DNA from: an uncultured Phycisphaerales bacterium
GTDB taxonomy: Bacteria; Planctomycetota; Phycisphaerae; Tepidisphaerales; Tepidisphaeraceae
Assembly (NCBI GenBank): GCA_903871935.1
Contig: CAIQIQ010000151.1
Location: 1-64,000 of the forward strand
Length of the DNA: 64,000 nt
Direction: 5' to 3'
Shown: piece by piece, positions 42,364 to 50,666 of the stretch
How positions within the stretch are numbered: the first letter of the stretch is position 1
Layout of the letters: each line of letters opens with the position of its first letter
Translations under genes and position numbers: made by a program
The notes under the pieces: model-generated
The model's input: the letters and a program-made list of their open reading frames with translations, nothing else
Database searches by the model: none
What the model was told of the DNA's origin: nothing

Positions 42364-43704
42364 TCAGTTGGCCGTGTCCCCGGAGGTGCCTCGGGCTCTG
42401 AGAACCTTGAACTTCCGGTATCCCATGTCCAGATACCGTTGTATCGGGAAGTCGGTCATCCCCTGCGTGAAAAAGTAGCTGAACCGATGCTGTGAACACT
42501 CGAACTGGGCACCGGGCATCTCCTTGTTCAACTTCGAGACCGATGTGTAGCAGATCCGGCTGGGGCAGTGATACATGCACCCGGCGTTCAAGAACAATCG
42601 AATCCGCGCTTTGACGTCCTTAGGGAAACTGTCCAGCAGAGCATAGTTGGTGTTGAATGACTCGGGCAATGGCACGATGGTGTCAAAGACTTCCAGTGCC
42701 TTAAGCAGTTTCTCAGCGGTATCGGTCTCGCGTATGACTGAAGCTTCGATCTTGTAGAGAGGAAAATCCTGGCGGATCCACTGTGCCAGCGTCTCTCGGA
42801 CAACGATGACCGAGTTACCTTCGCGGTGGTGCATCTCCAGGAATGGTCTCTCCTGTTCGTAGTCTTCGCGGGTGACCAGCTTGTTGGTCAGCGGGATGCG
42901 GAAGCCGATGCCATTTGCATACATCCATTTCAGATCGGCATCATCGAGGTCCGGATTCTGGAAGGGCCGGCCACCATAAAGCCGACAGCGCTGGTGAAAG
43001 CCAAAGAACGAGTCAACGTTCTTAAGCGGCAATGAGGCAAACTGCTCCTGCAGCAGTTGAGATACACTAGACTTCTTCCTTCTCGCGGAAATGGTCAGGG
43101 TATAGTCAGTAATCGCCGTTGCGGCCGCCTGGTCCGGTTGCGGCTCACACGCCGCGGCCGACAGGGAGGGCTGGGTGCGGGCCAACTTCTTCGCCTGAAT
43201 CTTCTTCGCAGTCTCCATTGCCTGCATATCCATGGGTTGGATTTGCAGGCTCTTCTGGATCGTCGCTTCGGCTTCATCCAGGCGATCCGCGTTCAGCATT
43301 ACGGCTGCCAGTTTCGTGTTGAAATCCAAATTGTCTGGTTCAATGTCGCAGACACGCCGAAGCATTTCGATTGCCTCATCCCACCGCTGCGCTGCGTTGA
43401 GTGCCAGCCCCAAATTCAGCAAGTACAAGCCGGGCGGATCCTCCGATGCGTTGAGAGCCCTGCGGAATCGCTTGATCGCCTCGTCTATCTGGTTTTGGTG
43501 AAATGCGATCACCCCCCACAATTCGATGACATCCAGTTGCCGCGGGTCTCTGGACAGCAGGTAGCAGCAGATCTGCTCTGCCCGATCTATTTCGCTCGCC
43601 TGATAGCTTGCAAAGGCCATCAGTTCTTGTGCGCTGCCGGGTCGTTCGGACGCCCGGCGCGGGAGGGGATGCATATCCGGCCCATAATCACTGTCGCCCA
43701 ACAT
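42364..43704 (-). CDS. TPR protein with a C-terminal cysteine-rich U32-like domain
   Basis: 446 residues. The first 190 form about four tetratricopeptide repeats (ELWGVIAFHQNQIDEAIKRF, LGLALNAAQRWDEAIEMLRR). A short linker leads to a domain of about 230 residues with the segment FLNAGCMYHCPSRICYTS, a later Cys and a final PIQRYLDMGYRKFKVLRARG. This recalls the 'NEGCxxxCP' core of U32-peptidase-like proteins, where the cysteines bind an iron-sulfur cluster. The catalytic assignment is uncertain. GGGAG precedes the ATG by 6 nt. It is convergent with gmhB. Confidence 0.6.
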   Translation of the reverse strand: MLGDSDYGPDMHPLPRRASERPGSAQELMAFASYQASEIDRAEQICCYLLSRDPRQLDVIELWGVIAFHQNQIDEAIKRFRRALNASEDPPGLYLLNLGLALNAAQRWDEAIEMLRRVCDIEPDNLDFNTKLAAVMLNADRLDEAEATIQKSLQIQPMDMQAMETAKKIQAKKLARTQPSLSAAACEPQPDQAAATAITDYTLTISARRKKSSVSQLLQEQFASLPLKNVDSFFGFHQRCRLYGGRPFQNPDLDDADLKWMYANGIGFRIPLTNKLVTREDYEQERPFLEMHHREGNSVIVVRETLAQWIRQDFPLYKIEASVIRETDTAEKLLKALEVFDTIVPLPESFNTNYALLDSFPKDVKARIRLFLNAGCMYHCPSRICYTSVSKLNKEMPGAQFECSQHRFSYFFTQGMTDFPIQRYLDMGYRKFKVLRARGTSGDTAN

Positions 43705-43962
43705 GGTCTTCTCCCATGTTTCAATTCATTTCACCTTGAGAATAGACCGCTCTCACGCGCAGCAGCCTGAACAAAGACGCAAAGAAAGAGGCAACTGCTC
43801 GTGAGATCGGCAGAACCTGTATATTGTCCTTCATGATGACATACTGTGGCGGCAAAACAAGCAAATCTTTCGCAGTATGGGAAAACCATCAGGTTGCGAA
43901 AGAGATAGAGCAGACGGATGTATGGCTAGAGAACTGAGCCGGGAGTGCCCGGCTGAGAGTGG
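43705..43962. other. Intergenic region upstream of the TPR gene
   Basis: No gene seen. It includes the TPR gene's promoter on the minus strand and a small hairpin GCCGGG/CCCGGC near 43937-43952. Confidence 0.4.
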
Positions 43963-44022
43963 TCAGTAACCTTGGCTGCCGATGTTGTTCACCGCGATCG
44001 CGGTGAACGGCGGCATGTGCAT
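43963..44022 (-). pseudogene. Echo of the homospermidine synthase C-terminus
   Basis: Downstream of the homospermidine synthase stop and on the same strand, this reads MHMPPFTAIAVNNIGSQGY-stop. The synthase ends TTFLVNNISGDGY-stop. By eye about 30 of the last 42 bases match, including the stop. An in-frame TGA lies a few codons upstream, so no longer frame exists. It may be the remnant of a duplicated or related gene; a chance likeness is not excluded. Confidence 0.45.
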
Positions 44023-44085
44023 GACCTCGGCTGAAGATCAAAGACCTGGGCCACCATTTCGAGCTTGCCATCTCGAGACCGTATG

Positions 44086-45561
44086 TCAGTATCCGTCACC
44101 GCTGATGTTGTTGACCAGGAACGTCGTGAACTGCCACTTGTCCTCGACCGGCGGCTTGCGCACCCCCCACTTCGCGTAGAGGTGGCTCCAGTTCTTAAGC
44201 GGGTCCCAGTCCACGGCTTCATTAAGCATGGGACCGAGGTACGCGTTGGCGTGCTTGAGGATTTCCTCGTGCGGCAGTTGGTCCGGCAGCAGGACACCCT
44301 CATTCGGATGGTCGATCATCCACAGCGTGGCAGCCATGACCGAGGCGGCCACCTGCAGCGTTGTGGCGTTCTGCCCGGGCACCAGTTTGCGTGCTTCTTC
44401 AATGCTCAAAAGGGAACCGATCCACCAACTGTTGTAGTCATGGCCCATCAGCAGGCAGCCCAGTTCATCGCCGCCAGCGATGATGTCGTTGCCCATGATG
44501 CGCAGCTTGGGCTGCAGTTCGTAGCTGCGCGTCTGCAGTTCAGTCAGGCTGGCAATCGCTGAGTCGCATGGCATATAGGCATAGTGAACGGTCGGCCGGT
44601 AGATGGCGTTGCCATGCTTCGTGACCGTCAGGAATTCGGAGATGGAGAAGGCTTCGCCATGGCGGATGACCATGCCGACGATCTCGCCGCAAGGTACCCA
44701 TGAGCGCACCCAGGTGCGGCAGCCCATCTGCGCCAGACAGATCTGGTTCATCGGGCCTTTGCTGTGCGAGCATGCCCGCGGCGGCATGATGCGTTCATGC
44801 GTGCCCCAGCCCATTTCGGCCGGTGCGAGTCCTTCCTCACGAAAGCCCTCGATGGACCAGGTATTCACGAATTCGTCAATCTGTTTTGGCTGGTTGGTGA
44901 TTTGCGTATCGCGCTCGGAGATGTGAATGACTTTCACCTCTAGGTCCATCGCCAGCTTGTTGTAGGCCTTACTCTTCAGGGCATCGGTGATGGTGTCGCG
45001 GCGGTGCGATGGCGTCGTGTAATCAGAGAGCCACTGCTTGGCCATGGTCTCCAGTGCCACCTTCGTGAAGTGCTGGACCAGGCCGGGATTTGCGCCGTGA
45101 TCGAGAATGGCGGTAGGGCCATTTTTGGCTGGCCACCTGCTCATGCGTTTGCGCAAGGCGAGGTGGCGGACGTAGAGGGTGCGTTCCTGGGGAGTCTTGT
45201 CCTGGGCGCCTTCATAGGGATCCCAGACCTCGATTGAGGTGTTGACATAGAGCACATTGTTGTCGTGGCACCATGCGATCAGTTCGCCGCAGTCGATGTT
45301 CCACGCGAGATCGACGATCATGTCGCCAGGGCCAACGTATCTGGCGAGTTGCTCTTCGAGCGTGTCGCGCTCAATCTTCTCCTGCACGAAGTTCGCACCG
45401 CGGGCGATGACATCCTTTGCCGCTTCGCTGGTTTCCGGGTTAAAGTCGAGAACCGTCACGTTCTTCGGGTCGATCTCGATGTGCTTGAACAACAATGGAA
45501 TCGTGCAGCGCGAGACAGCACCCAGACCGATGACGAGGATCTTCCCTGCAAATTTTGCCAT
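44086..45561 (-). CDS. hss: Homospermidine synthase
   Basis: Makes the polyamine homospermidine from putrescine (or putrescine and spermidine) with NAD. The 491-residue protein has the saccharopine-dehydrogenase-like Rossmann start (ILVIGLGAVSRC), YVNTSIEVWDP, ILDHGANPGLVQHF, the long central HERIMPPRACSHSKGPMNQI and GHDYNSWWIGSLL. The length and motif order match bacterial homospermidine synthase. No other polyamine gene is adjacent. The C-terminal end has a partial echo 63 bp downstream. ATG 45561 has no strong ribosome site. Confidence 0.92.
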   Translation of the reverse strand: MAKFAGKILVIGLGAVSRCTIPLLFKHIEIDPKNVTVLDFNPETSEAAKDVIARGANFVQEKIERDTLEEQLARYVGPGDMIVDLAWNIDCGELIAWCHDNNVLYVNTSIEVWDPYEGAQDKTPQERTLYVRHLALRKRMSRWPAKNGPTAILDHGANPGLVQHFTKVALETMAKQWLSDYTTPSHRRDTITDALKSKAYNKLAMDLEVKVIHISERDTQITNQPKQIDEFVNTWSIEGFREEGLAPAEMGWGTHERIMPPRACSHSKGPMNQICLAQMGCRTWVRSWVPCGEIVGMVIRHGEAFSISEFLTVTKHGNAIYRPTVHYAYMPCDSAIASLTELQTRSYELQPKLRIMGNDIIAGGDELGCLLMGHDYNSWWIGSLLSIEEARKLVPGQNATTLQVAASVMAATLWMIDHPNEGVLLPDQLPHEEILKHANAYLGPMLNEAVDWDPLKNWSHLYAKWGVRKPPVEDKWQFTTFLVNNISGDGY

Positions 45562-45668
45562 GATCAGTTACCGCCTCTGCAATGAAGCCACCCAAGGGCA
45601 TACAGCCGGTGAGAATGTAGGTCATCGATCCCTAAAATCAACCCCGCACGACCCGCTTTGTGTGTACC

Positions 45669-46244
45669 CTAAGGCTTGTTCGGCAGGGGCGAGATGGAGT
45701 CAGGTGCAGGAGGAGTCTGCCCGCTGTCTGAAGTGACCGAGGAAAGCATGTCACTGGCCACGGCATCCCAGAAATCCTCGTCGGTTTCTTCGCGAGCGAC
45801 CGCTCGCTTCGTGATCACGGGGGGAATTACTGCCTCAGGGGCGCGCAGGATCTGCACCGGCTGGTCTTTGGCGTGGAGCTCGGCGATGTGCTGATCGTAC
45901 TTCTTTTTCAGGTTGAGGACGGTCTCCCAGCCGTACCAGAACGCGCAGCGGATCGGACCATCGATGGAGAAGGCCAATTCATCCGCTTGATCGCGATCAG
46001 TTACGTCGAATCCGAGTATCCGGCCTTCGCTCTCAATCAGGAGATTCAAACGGTAGTCCCAAGGGGCAAAGGCCGCGTGTTGTTCCAGGCGATGGCGGTG
46101 CGCCTGCAGAAACTCGACGTAGCCCGCGTACTCATGAGCATCCACCAGGTATGCGACCAGGCGTGGTTCGGTAATGGCCATCAATCTGCCGAGCTCCGCG
46201 GCTTTACCCAGCGTGTAGCTAGTAGGTTGGCGCATGGAGCGCAT
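45669..46244 (-). CDS. Conserved-looking protein of unknown function
   Basis: Not recognised. 191 residues, soluble, with aromatic-rich segments (HEYAGYVEFLQAHRHRLEQ, FAPWDYRLNLL, RCAFWYGWETVLNLKKKYDQ) and a charged then Ser/Pro-rich C-terminal tail (about 130-191) that is probably disordered. ATG 46244 has AGGAGG at 9 nt and is chosen over the upstream frame extension to 46271. It lies between the TatD-like hydrolase and homospermidine synthase on the same strand, but with gaps of 183 and 107 bp. Confidence 0.6.
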   Translation of the reverse strand: MRSMRQPTSYTLGKAAELGRLMAITEPRLVAYLVDAHEYAGYVEFLQAHRHRLEQHAAFAPWDYRLNLLIESEGRILGFDVTDRDQADELAFSIDGPIRCAFWYGWETVLNLKKKYDQHIAELHAKDQPVQILRAPEAVIPPVITKRAVAREETDEDFWDAVASDMLSSVTSDSGQTPPAPDSISPLPNKP

Positions 46245-46427
46245 TGACTCCACCCTCCTGCAATCGGCCAATGCCCACGATCTCCTGCATACAACGGCTC
46301 CGGACAGGCCCTCATCCCGTGATCCAGAGCAGCTTGAGATGATTCGGTAATGCTAATCACATACGGCCTTAGCTTCAAGTCAGTGAATGCTTGTTAACAA
46401 GGGGTGCCGTAGTCGGTCTGGCGCACA

Positions 46428-47246
46428 CTAACCGATGGCATTGGGCTTCAGCTTGAACCGGGGGTTCTGGCCCATGAAACGGCAGGGGTTGTTGTAGAAG
46501 ACGTCGAGGGTCTCCTGCTGCGAATGACCGCGACGGAGGAACTCCAGCATGGTGTCGAGCAGAAGCGATGGATGGCTTTTGCCCCAGTCGGCCGCCGAGT
46601 TGACACAGATGCGGTGCGTGCCGTGAGTTTCAAGGATGTCAGCGGCACGCAGCGGAGTGCATTTGGTTACCGGGTACACCGTAAGTCCCGCCCAGAAGCC
46701 GGCATCGCGCACCAGCCCAATGGTGTGTTCCTCGCAATGGTCGATCAGCACACGATCCGGGTTGATCCGTTTATCGCTCTTGAGTACCTCGATGATCATC
46801 TTTGTCCCCTTGAACTTATCGACGAGGTGGGGGGTGTGGATCAGGATAAGCTGGTCGTGCCGTATCGCGAGGTCCACGTGCTCCTGGAAGATTGCCAGTT
46901 CGTTCCGGGTGTTCTTGTTCAGACCGATCTCGCCGATTCCCAGGACGTTGGCGGCCGTGAGAAACTCGGGGATCAGTTTCATCACCTCGCGCGCCAGATG
47001 CAGGTCTTCGGCCTCCTTGGGATTTATGCATAGCCAGGTGTAATGCTGGATGCCGTATTGGGCGGCACGGCGGGGCTCAAAGTCCGTGAGTTGGTGGAAA
47101 TAGCTGCGGAAGGCATCGGCCGAACAGCGATCGAAGCCGGCCCAGAATGCCGGTTCGGAAACGGCGACGATGCCCGCGCGTGCGAGGTACTCATAGTCAT
47201 CAATGGTGCGTGACACCATGTGGATATGCGGCTCAATCAGTTGCAT
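46428..47246 (-). CDS. TatD-like metal-dependent hydrolase (EboB-like)
   Basis: 272 residues of an amidohydrolase-type barrel. The first metal pair is in EPHIHMVSRTIDDYEYLA, then EPAFWAGFDR, IQHYTWLCINPKEAEDL, GIGEIGLNKNT, LILIHTPHL, VLIDHCEEHT and NSAADWGKSHP. The 'HIHMxSRTxDDYE' start and the INPKEAED segment are those of EboB, the TatD-like member of the Ebo cluster, more than of nuclease TatD itself. Ebo proteins are implicated in moving lipid-like metabolites. ATG 47246 starts at the barrel. It follows a small gene by 10 bp, so the two form an operon. Confidence 0.82.
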   Translation of the reverse strand: MQLIEPHIHMVSRTIDDYEYLARAGIVAVSEPAFWAGFDRCSADAFRSYFHQLTDFEPRRAAQYGIQHYTWLCINPKEAEDLHLAREVMKLIPEFLTAANVLGIGEIGLNKNTRNELAIFQEHVDLAIRHDQLILIHTPHLVDKFKGTKMIIEVLKSDKRINPDRVLIDHCEEHTIGLVRDAGFWAGLTVYPVTKCTPLRAADILETHGTHRICVNSAADWGKSHPSLLLDTMLEFLRRGHSQQETLDVFYNNPCRFMGQNPRFKLKPNAIG

Positions 47247-47256
47247 GGTCCGACTT

Positions 47257-47502
47257 CTATTTCTGGTAAGGGGTCTTGTCACTCATCGTCTCAAGAACGC
47301 GGCGAGCCTTGTCGGCCTGGGCATCAAGGACGATATCAATGGCCTGCCGCAACTGCGCCAGACGCGGGTCGACGCTGATGGCGCCCAGGCCGCCGGGCGA
47401 CCGGGCCAGGCGGTCGAAATCGGCCGCCAGAGAAAGACAGCGTTCCCGCATCTGCAGGAACTGATCGGAAAAGACATCAACGGATGACTTCATGGCCGCC
47501 AT
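47257..47502 (-). CDS. Small helical protein upstream of the EboB-like gene
   Basis: About 81 residues, not recognised. It is almost wholly alpha-helical by pattern (SDQFLQMRERCLSLAADFDR, then AQLRQAIDIVLDAQADKAR) with a central RSPGGLGAISVDPR turn, which suggests a small dimerising protein. Possible starts are ATG 47514, 47502 and 47493; none has a clear ribosome site. The stop is 10 bp before the EboB-like start, so the two are co-transcribed. Two palindromes lie directly upstream in the divergent promoter region. Confidence 0.6.
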   Translation of the reverse strand: MAAMKSSVDVFSDQFLQMRERCLSLAADFDRLARSPGGLGAISVDPRLAQLRQAIDIVLDAQADKARRVLETMSDKTPYQK

Positions 47503-47531
47503 TGTACGAACCATCGCGATAGAAGGCACCT

Positions 47532-47550
47532 TTTCGCCGGCCCGGCGAAA
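47532..47550. promoter_or_regulatory. Operator-like palindrome
   Basis: TTTCGCCGG-C-CCGGCGAAA is a perfect 9-bp inverted repeat with one central base. It lies between the divergent small gene and acyP, close to the likely promoter of the former. It is the form expected for a dimeric repressor site. Confidence 0.5.
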
Positions 47551-47564
47551 CGCTACATTAGGCG

Positions 47565-47613
47565 CGGTCTGAAAACCCAATGGCCGTCGTGGGGCGGTTG
47601 GATTTTCAGACCG
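47565..47613. promoter_or_regulatory. Long inverted repeat in the divergent promoter region
   Basis: Arms CGGTCTGAAAACCCAA (47565-47580) and TTGGATTTTCAGACCG (47598-47613) pair over 16 bp with one mismatch around a 17-nt spacer. It ends 18 bp before the acyP ATG. It could be an operator or a hairpin in the acyP leader. Confidence 0.55.
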
Positions 47614-47631
47614 AGCCCAGCACGACACAAC

Positions 47632-47907
47632 ATGGCAACACACAGATCAACATGTTTCTTCAGCGGGAATGTGCAGGGGGTTGGGTTTCGCTATACGGCC
47701 ATGAACATTGCCCAGAGTTACGATGTGGTTGGGTATGTGCGTAACGTGTCTGATGGCCGGGTGGAACTGGTGATCGAAGGCAGCGAAGCCGACTGTCAGG
47801 GCCTGGTAAGCGAAGTTAAGCAGCACATGGGCGACTTCATCAGCGATGTCCAGATCACTGAGTCCCTCGCGACGGGGGAGTTCTCTCGGTTTTCCATCCG
47901 GCATTGA
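47632..47907 (+). CDS. acyP: Acylphosphatase
   Basis: 91 residues, the usual size. The active site is complete: FFSGNVQGVGFRYTA contains the catalytic Arg, and GYVRNVSDGRVELVIEG supplies the catalytic Asn. It hydrolyses acyl phosphates such as acetyl or carbamoyl phosphate in the cytoplasm. The ATG at 47632 lacks a visible ribosome site and lies just after a 16-bp-arm inverted repeat. It is divergent from the small protein and EboB-like operon. Confidence 0.95.
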   Translation: MATHRSTCFFSGNVQGVGFRYTAMNIAQSYDVVGYVRNVSDGRVELVIEGSEADCQGLVSEVKQHMGDFISDVQITESLATGEFSRFSIRH

Positions 47908-47990
47908 GGAAGAGCGGAAAAGCGGAGAGGGAGAGTGGGAGAGGGCCGGAGAGCGAGAGGATTGGGGTTGCAGGCTTCAAGCCTGCCCCA
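47905..47990. repeat. Purine-rich spacer and hairpin between acyP and the UroD-like gene
   Basis: Purine-rich sequence with GAGTGGGAGAGGG (47933-47945), shared with the repeat tract at 6.1 kb, is followed by the palindrome GCAGGCTTCAAGCCTGC (47970-47986). Another copy of the dispersed intergenic repeat type; the hairpin may end the acyP transcript. Confidence 0.5.
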
Positions 47991-47999
47991 CGAGGGGAT

Positions 48000-49073
48000 A
48001 TGATGACGCGGGAGATGAGACATTGTTTGCCCAAGTCGGAAATCATCAAGGCGATTGAACACAAGCGGCCATCGCGGGTGCCGATGATCTTTCATCACTA
48101 CACGCCGTTGAGGCTCTACCAGAATCGGCAGGAGGAGTTTCGGCAATTGCTTCGCGAGTATCCCACCGATGTTTACTTCCACATTGCGAGCATGCCGCCG
48201 GTGTGGGAGGAGACGTGGGGGATTCCTGGGTATTCATGGATGCGCCGGCCGGCCCCGGCGAAGACCAGCGACCAGAGCGTGGGGCTGGATGCGGAAGTGG
48301 CGATAGAGGATTGGTCGCAGTTGGATGAGGTTCTGGAGCGGCTGCCGGATCCGATGGCGCATAAGGAGTTCGTCCGTTGCGAGGAAGACCCGTATGAGAT
48401 CGGGGACCGATATACCTGCCTGCACTGGTGGAATTGCCTGTTCGAACGGGCGTGGAAACTTCGGGGTATGGAAAATCTATTGATGGATTTTCACTTGTAT
48501 CCGAACGAGGTGCATCGGCTGCTGGATGCCATCACGGATTTCAATTGCCAGATGATCCGCCGGGCAGCGCGGGAGGTAAAGCCCGATGGGGTGTGGGTGA
48601 CGGATGATATCGGGATGCAGGATCGGCCGTTCTTCATGCCGGAGACGTTTCGCACGTTCTTCAAGCCGTATTATGCCAGGATGTTCAAGACAGCCCACGA
48701 CTGTGGCATGCACTTCTGGCTGCATAGCTGCGGTTGCATTACACCTTTCATCGAGGACCTGATCGAGATAGGGCTGGATGTGCTGCACCCGCTGCAGAAA
48801 TACACGATGGACGAGCGGGAGATTGCCGCCAGGCACGGCGGGCGGCTGTGCTTCTGGGCGGGAATGGATTGCCAGCAGATATTGCCTCGCGGGACGCAGG
48901 AAGATGTGCGCAAGGAGATCCGCTTTCTCGTGGATACGTTCGATCGCCCGGAGGGTGGCTGCATGCTGGCGCTGGGGAATGTGGCGACGGATGATGTACC
49001 CTTGGAGAATCTGCGGGCTATGTTCGATGAGGCGTATAGCTATGGGTTGAGGCATAGGCAGCATCGGGCGTGA
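48000..49073 (+). CDS. Uroporphyrinogen decarboxylase (URO-D)-family methyltransferase-like protein
   Basis: 357 residues in the URO-D barrel superfamily. It has VWVTDDIGMQDRPFFMPETF, FWLHSCGCITPFIEDLIEIGLDVLHPLQ and the late CFWAGMDCQQILP. The HSCG motif, whose His and Cys would bind zinc, is that of corrinoid or thiol methyltransferases and not of haem enzymes. In planctomycetes many such genes lie in sugar-degradation clusters with no known activity. ATG 48000 (or 48003) follows GAGGGG. The sulfatase gene starts 3 nt after its stop, so the two are translationally linked. Confidence 0.8.
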   Translation: MMTREMRHCLPKSEIIKAIEHKRPSRVPMIFHHYTPLRLYQNRQEEFRQLLREYPTDVYFHIASMPPVWEETWGIPGYSWMRRPAPAKTSDQSVGLDAEVAIEDWSQLDEVLERLPDPMAHKEFVRCEEDPYEIGDRYTCLHWWNCLFERAWKLRGMENLLMDFHLYPNEVHRLLDAITDFNCQMIRRAAREVKPDGVWVTDDIGMQDRPFFMPETFRTFFKPYYARMFKTAHDCGMHFWLHSCGCITPFIEDLIEIGLDVLHPLQKYTMDEREIAARHGGRLCFWAGMDCQQILPRGTQEDVRKEIRFLVDTFDRPEGGCMLALGNVATDDVPLENLRAMFDEAYSYGLRHRQHRA

Positions 49074-49076
49074 ATC

Positions 49077-50486
49077 ATGGCGAGGCAAGAACAGTCGGAT
49101 GGTCGGCCGAACATTGTGTTCATCCTCATGGATGACATGGGGTGGCGGGATCTGTCCTGCTATGGGAGCACATTCTATGAGACGCCGAACATTGATCGGC
49201 TGGCACATGAGGGGTTGAGGTTCACGGATGCGTATGCGGCGTGTCCGGTGTGTTCGCCAACTCGGGCGAGCATTATGTCGGGGAAGTATCCGGCGACGGT
49301 GGGAGTGACGGACTGGATTGACCATGGCGATTTCCATCCATGTCGCGGGAAGCTGATCGATGTGCCGTATGTGAAGGGGCTGCCGCTGAAGGAGCTGAGC
49401 CTCGCCAGTGCGCTGCGCGAGGGTGGGTATCGGACGTGGCATGTGGGGAAGTGGCACTTGGGCCTACGGGAGATGTGGCCGGACCGGCATGGGTTTGATG
49501 TAAATGTCGGTGGCTGTCAGTTGGGCCATCCGCACCGGGGATACTTCAGCCCGTGGGGCATACCGACGCTGGCTGATGGGCCGGAGGGGGAGTACCTGAC
49601 AGATCGACTGACCGATGAGGCGATTGGGTTGATTGAGCGGAGCGATGGCCGACCGTTTTACCTGAACCTTTGGCATTATGCGGTGCACACACCGATCCAG
49701 TCGCCGCCGGCTCTGGTGGAGAAGTATCGCAGGAAGGCGGCGGCGCTGGGGTTGGACAAGCAGAAGGCGATTATAGAGGGGGAGCACTTCCCGACCGAGC
49801 AGAAACGGCACCTGCGCGTGCAGCGGCGGGTGATCCAGTCGGACCCGGCGTATGCGGCGATGGTGGGAAACCTGGATACGAATATCGGCCGGCTGCTGCA
49901 GGCGTTGGAGCGGACGGGGAAGTCGGCAAATACGATCGTGATCTTCACGAGCGACAACGGCGGTCTGGCGACGTCGGAGGGTTCGCCGACGAGCAACCGT
50001 CCACTGGCCGAGGGGAAGGGGTGGATGTATGAGGGCGGGACGCGGGAGCCGCTGATCATCCGGTGGCCGGGAGTGGTGAAGGCGGGGAGCGTTTCGGATG
50101 CGCATGTGACGAGCCCGGATTTTTATCCGACGCTGGTGCGGGCGGCGGGGCTGAGAGCGCGGCCGGAACAACATGTGGATGGCGTGAGCTTTGAGCCGGT
50201 GCTTAGAGGGGAGGCGTTTGAGCGCGGGCCGATTTTCTGGCATTACCCACACTACGGGAACCAGGGCGGGACGCCGGGATCTTCGGTGCGCTGGGGCAGG
50301 TGGAAGTTGATCGAGTTTTTTGAGGATGGGCGGCTGGAGCTGTATGACCTGGAAAATGATCCCGGGGAACGGAGCAACGTTGCGGCGGCCGATGCGCACA
50401 CGTGTCGCCGATTGCATGCGGCGCTGATTGAATGGAGGGCGAAGGTGGATGCGAAGATTCCGCAGCGGAATCCGACGTGGGCGTGA
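49077..50486 (+). CDS. Sulfatase, cytoplasmic type (CSPTR motif)
   Basis: 469 residues of the alkaline phosphatase-like sulfatases. FILMDDMGWRDLSCYG gives the calcium-binding Asp pair, and Cys59 in CPVCSPTRASIMSGKYP is the residue converted to formylglycine (CxPxR motif). VGKWHLG and FTSDNGG complete the active site. There is no signal peptide, unlike the two sulfatases at 57.5 and 61.3 kb. It would hydrolyse a sulfate ester of a sugar taken into the cell, with the UroD-like gene as operon partner. Confidence 0.92.
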   Translation: MARQEQSDGRPNIVFILMDDMGWRDLSCYGSTFYETPNIDRLAHEGLRFTDAYAACPVCSPTRASIMSGKYPATVGVTDWIDHGDFHPCRGKLIDVPYVKGLPLKELSLASALREGGYRTWHVGKWHLGLREMWPDRHGFDVNVGGCQLGHPHRGYFSPWGIPTLADGPEGEYLTDRLTDEAIGLIERSDGRPFYLNLWHYAVHTPIQSPPALVEKYRRKAAALGLDKQKAIIEGEHFPTEQKRHLRVQRRVIQSDPAYAAMVGNLDTNIGRLLQALERTGKSANTIVIFTSDNGGLATSEGSPTSNRPLAEGKGWMYEGGTREPLIIRWPGVVKAGSVSDAHVTSPDFYPTLVRAAGLRARPEQHVDGVSFEPVLRGEAFERGPIFWHYPHYGNQGGTPGSSVRWGRWKLIEFFEDGRLELYDLENDPGERSNVAAADAHTCRRLHAALIEWRAKVDAKIPQRNPTWA

Positions 50487-50666
50487 ACGACTGGCCGCGC
50501 CAGGGGGAAAGCACCGGGTGCTGAAATTCATGGGAGCAGTAGGCAACGCGAGGCAGGTTGTTAAAGTATTACCGATGTGTTCGGATCGCGCCGGTTGTAT
50601 GTGGGTGCGCGAGCGTTGCTGTTTAGCTAGTGGTTCCAGTCCATCTGTTTTCAAAGCGGAGCTGTT

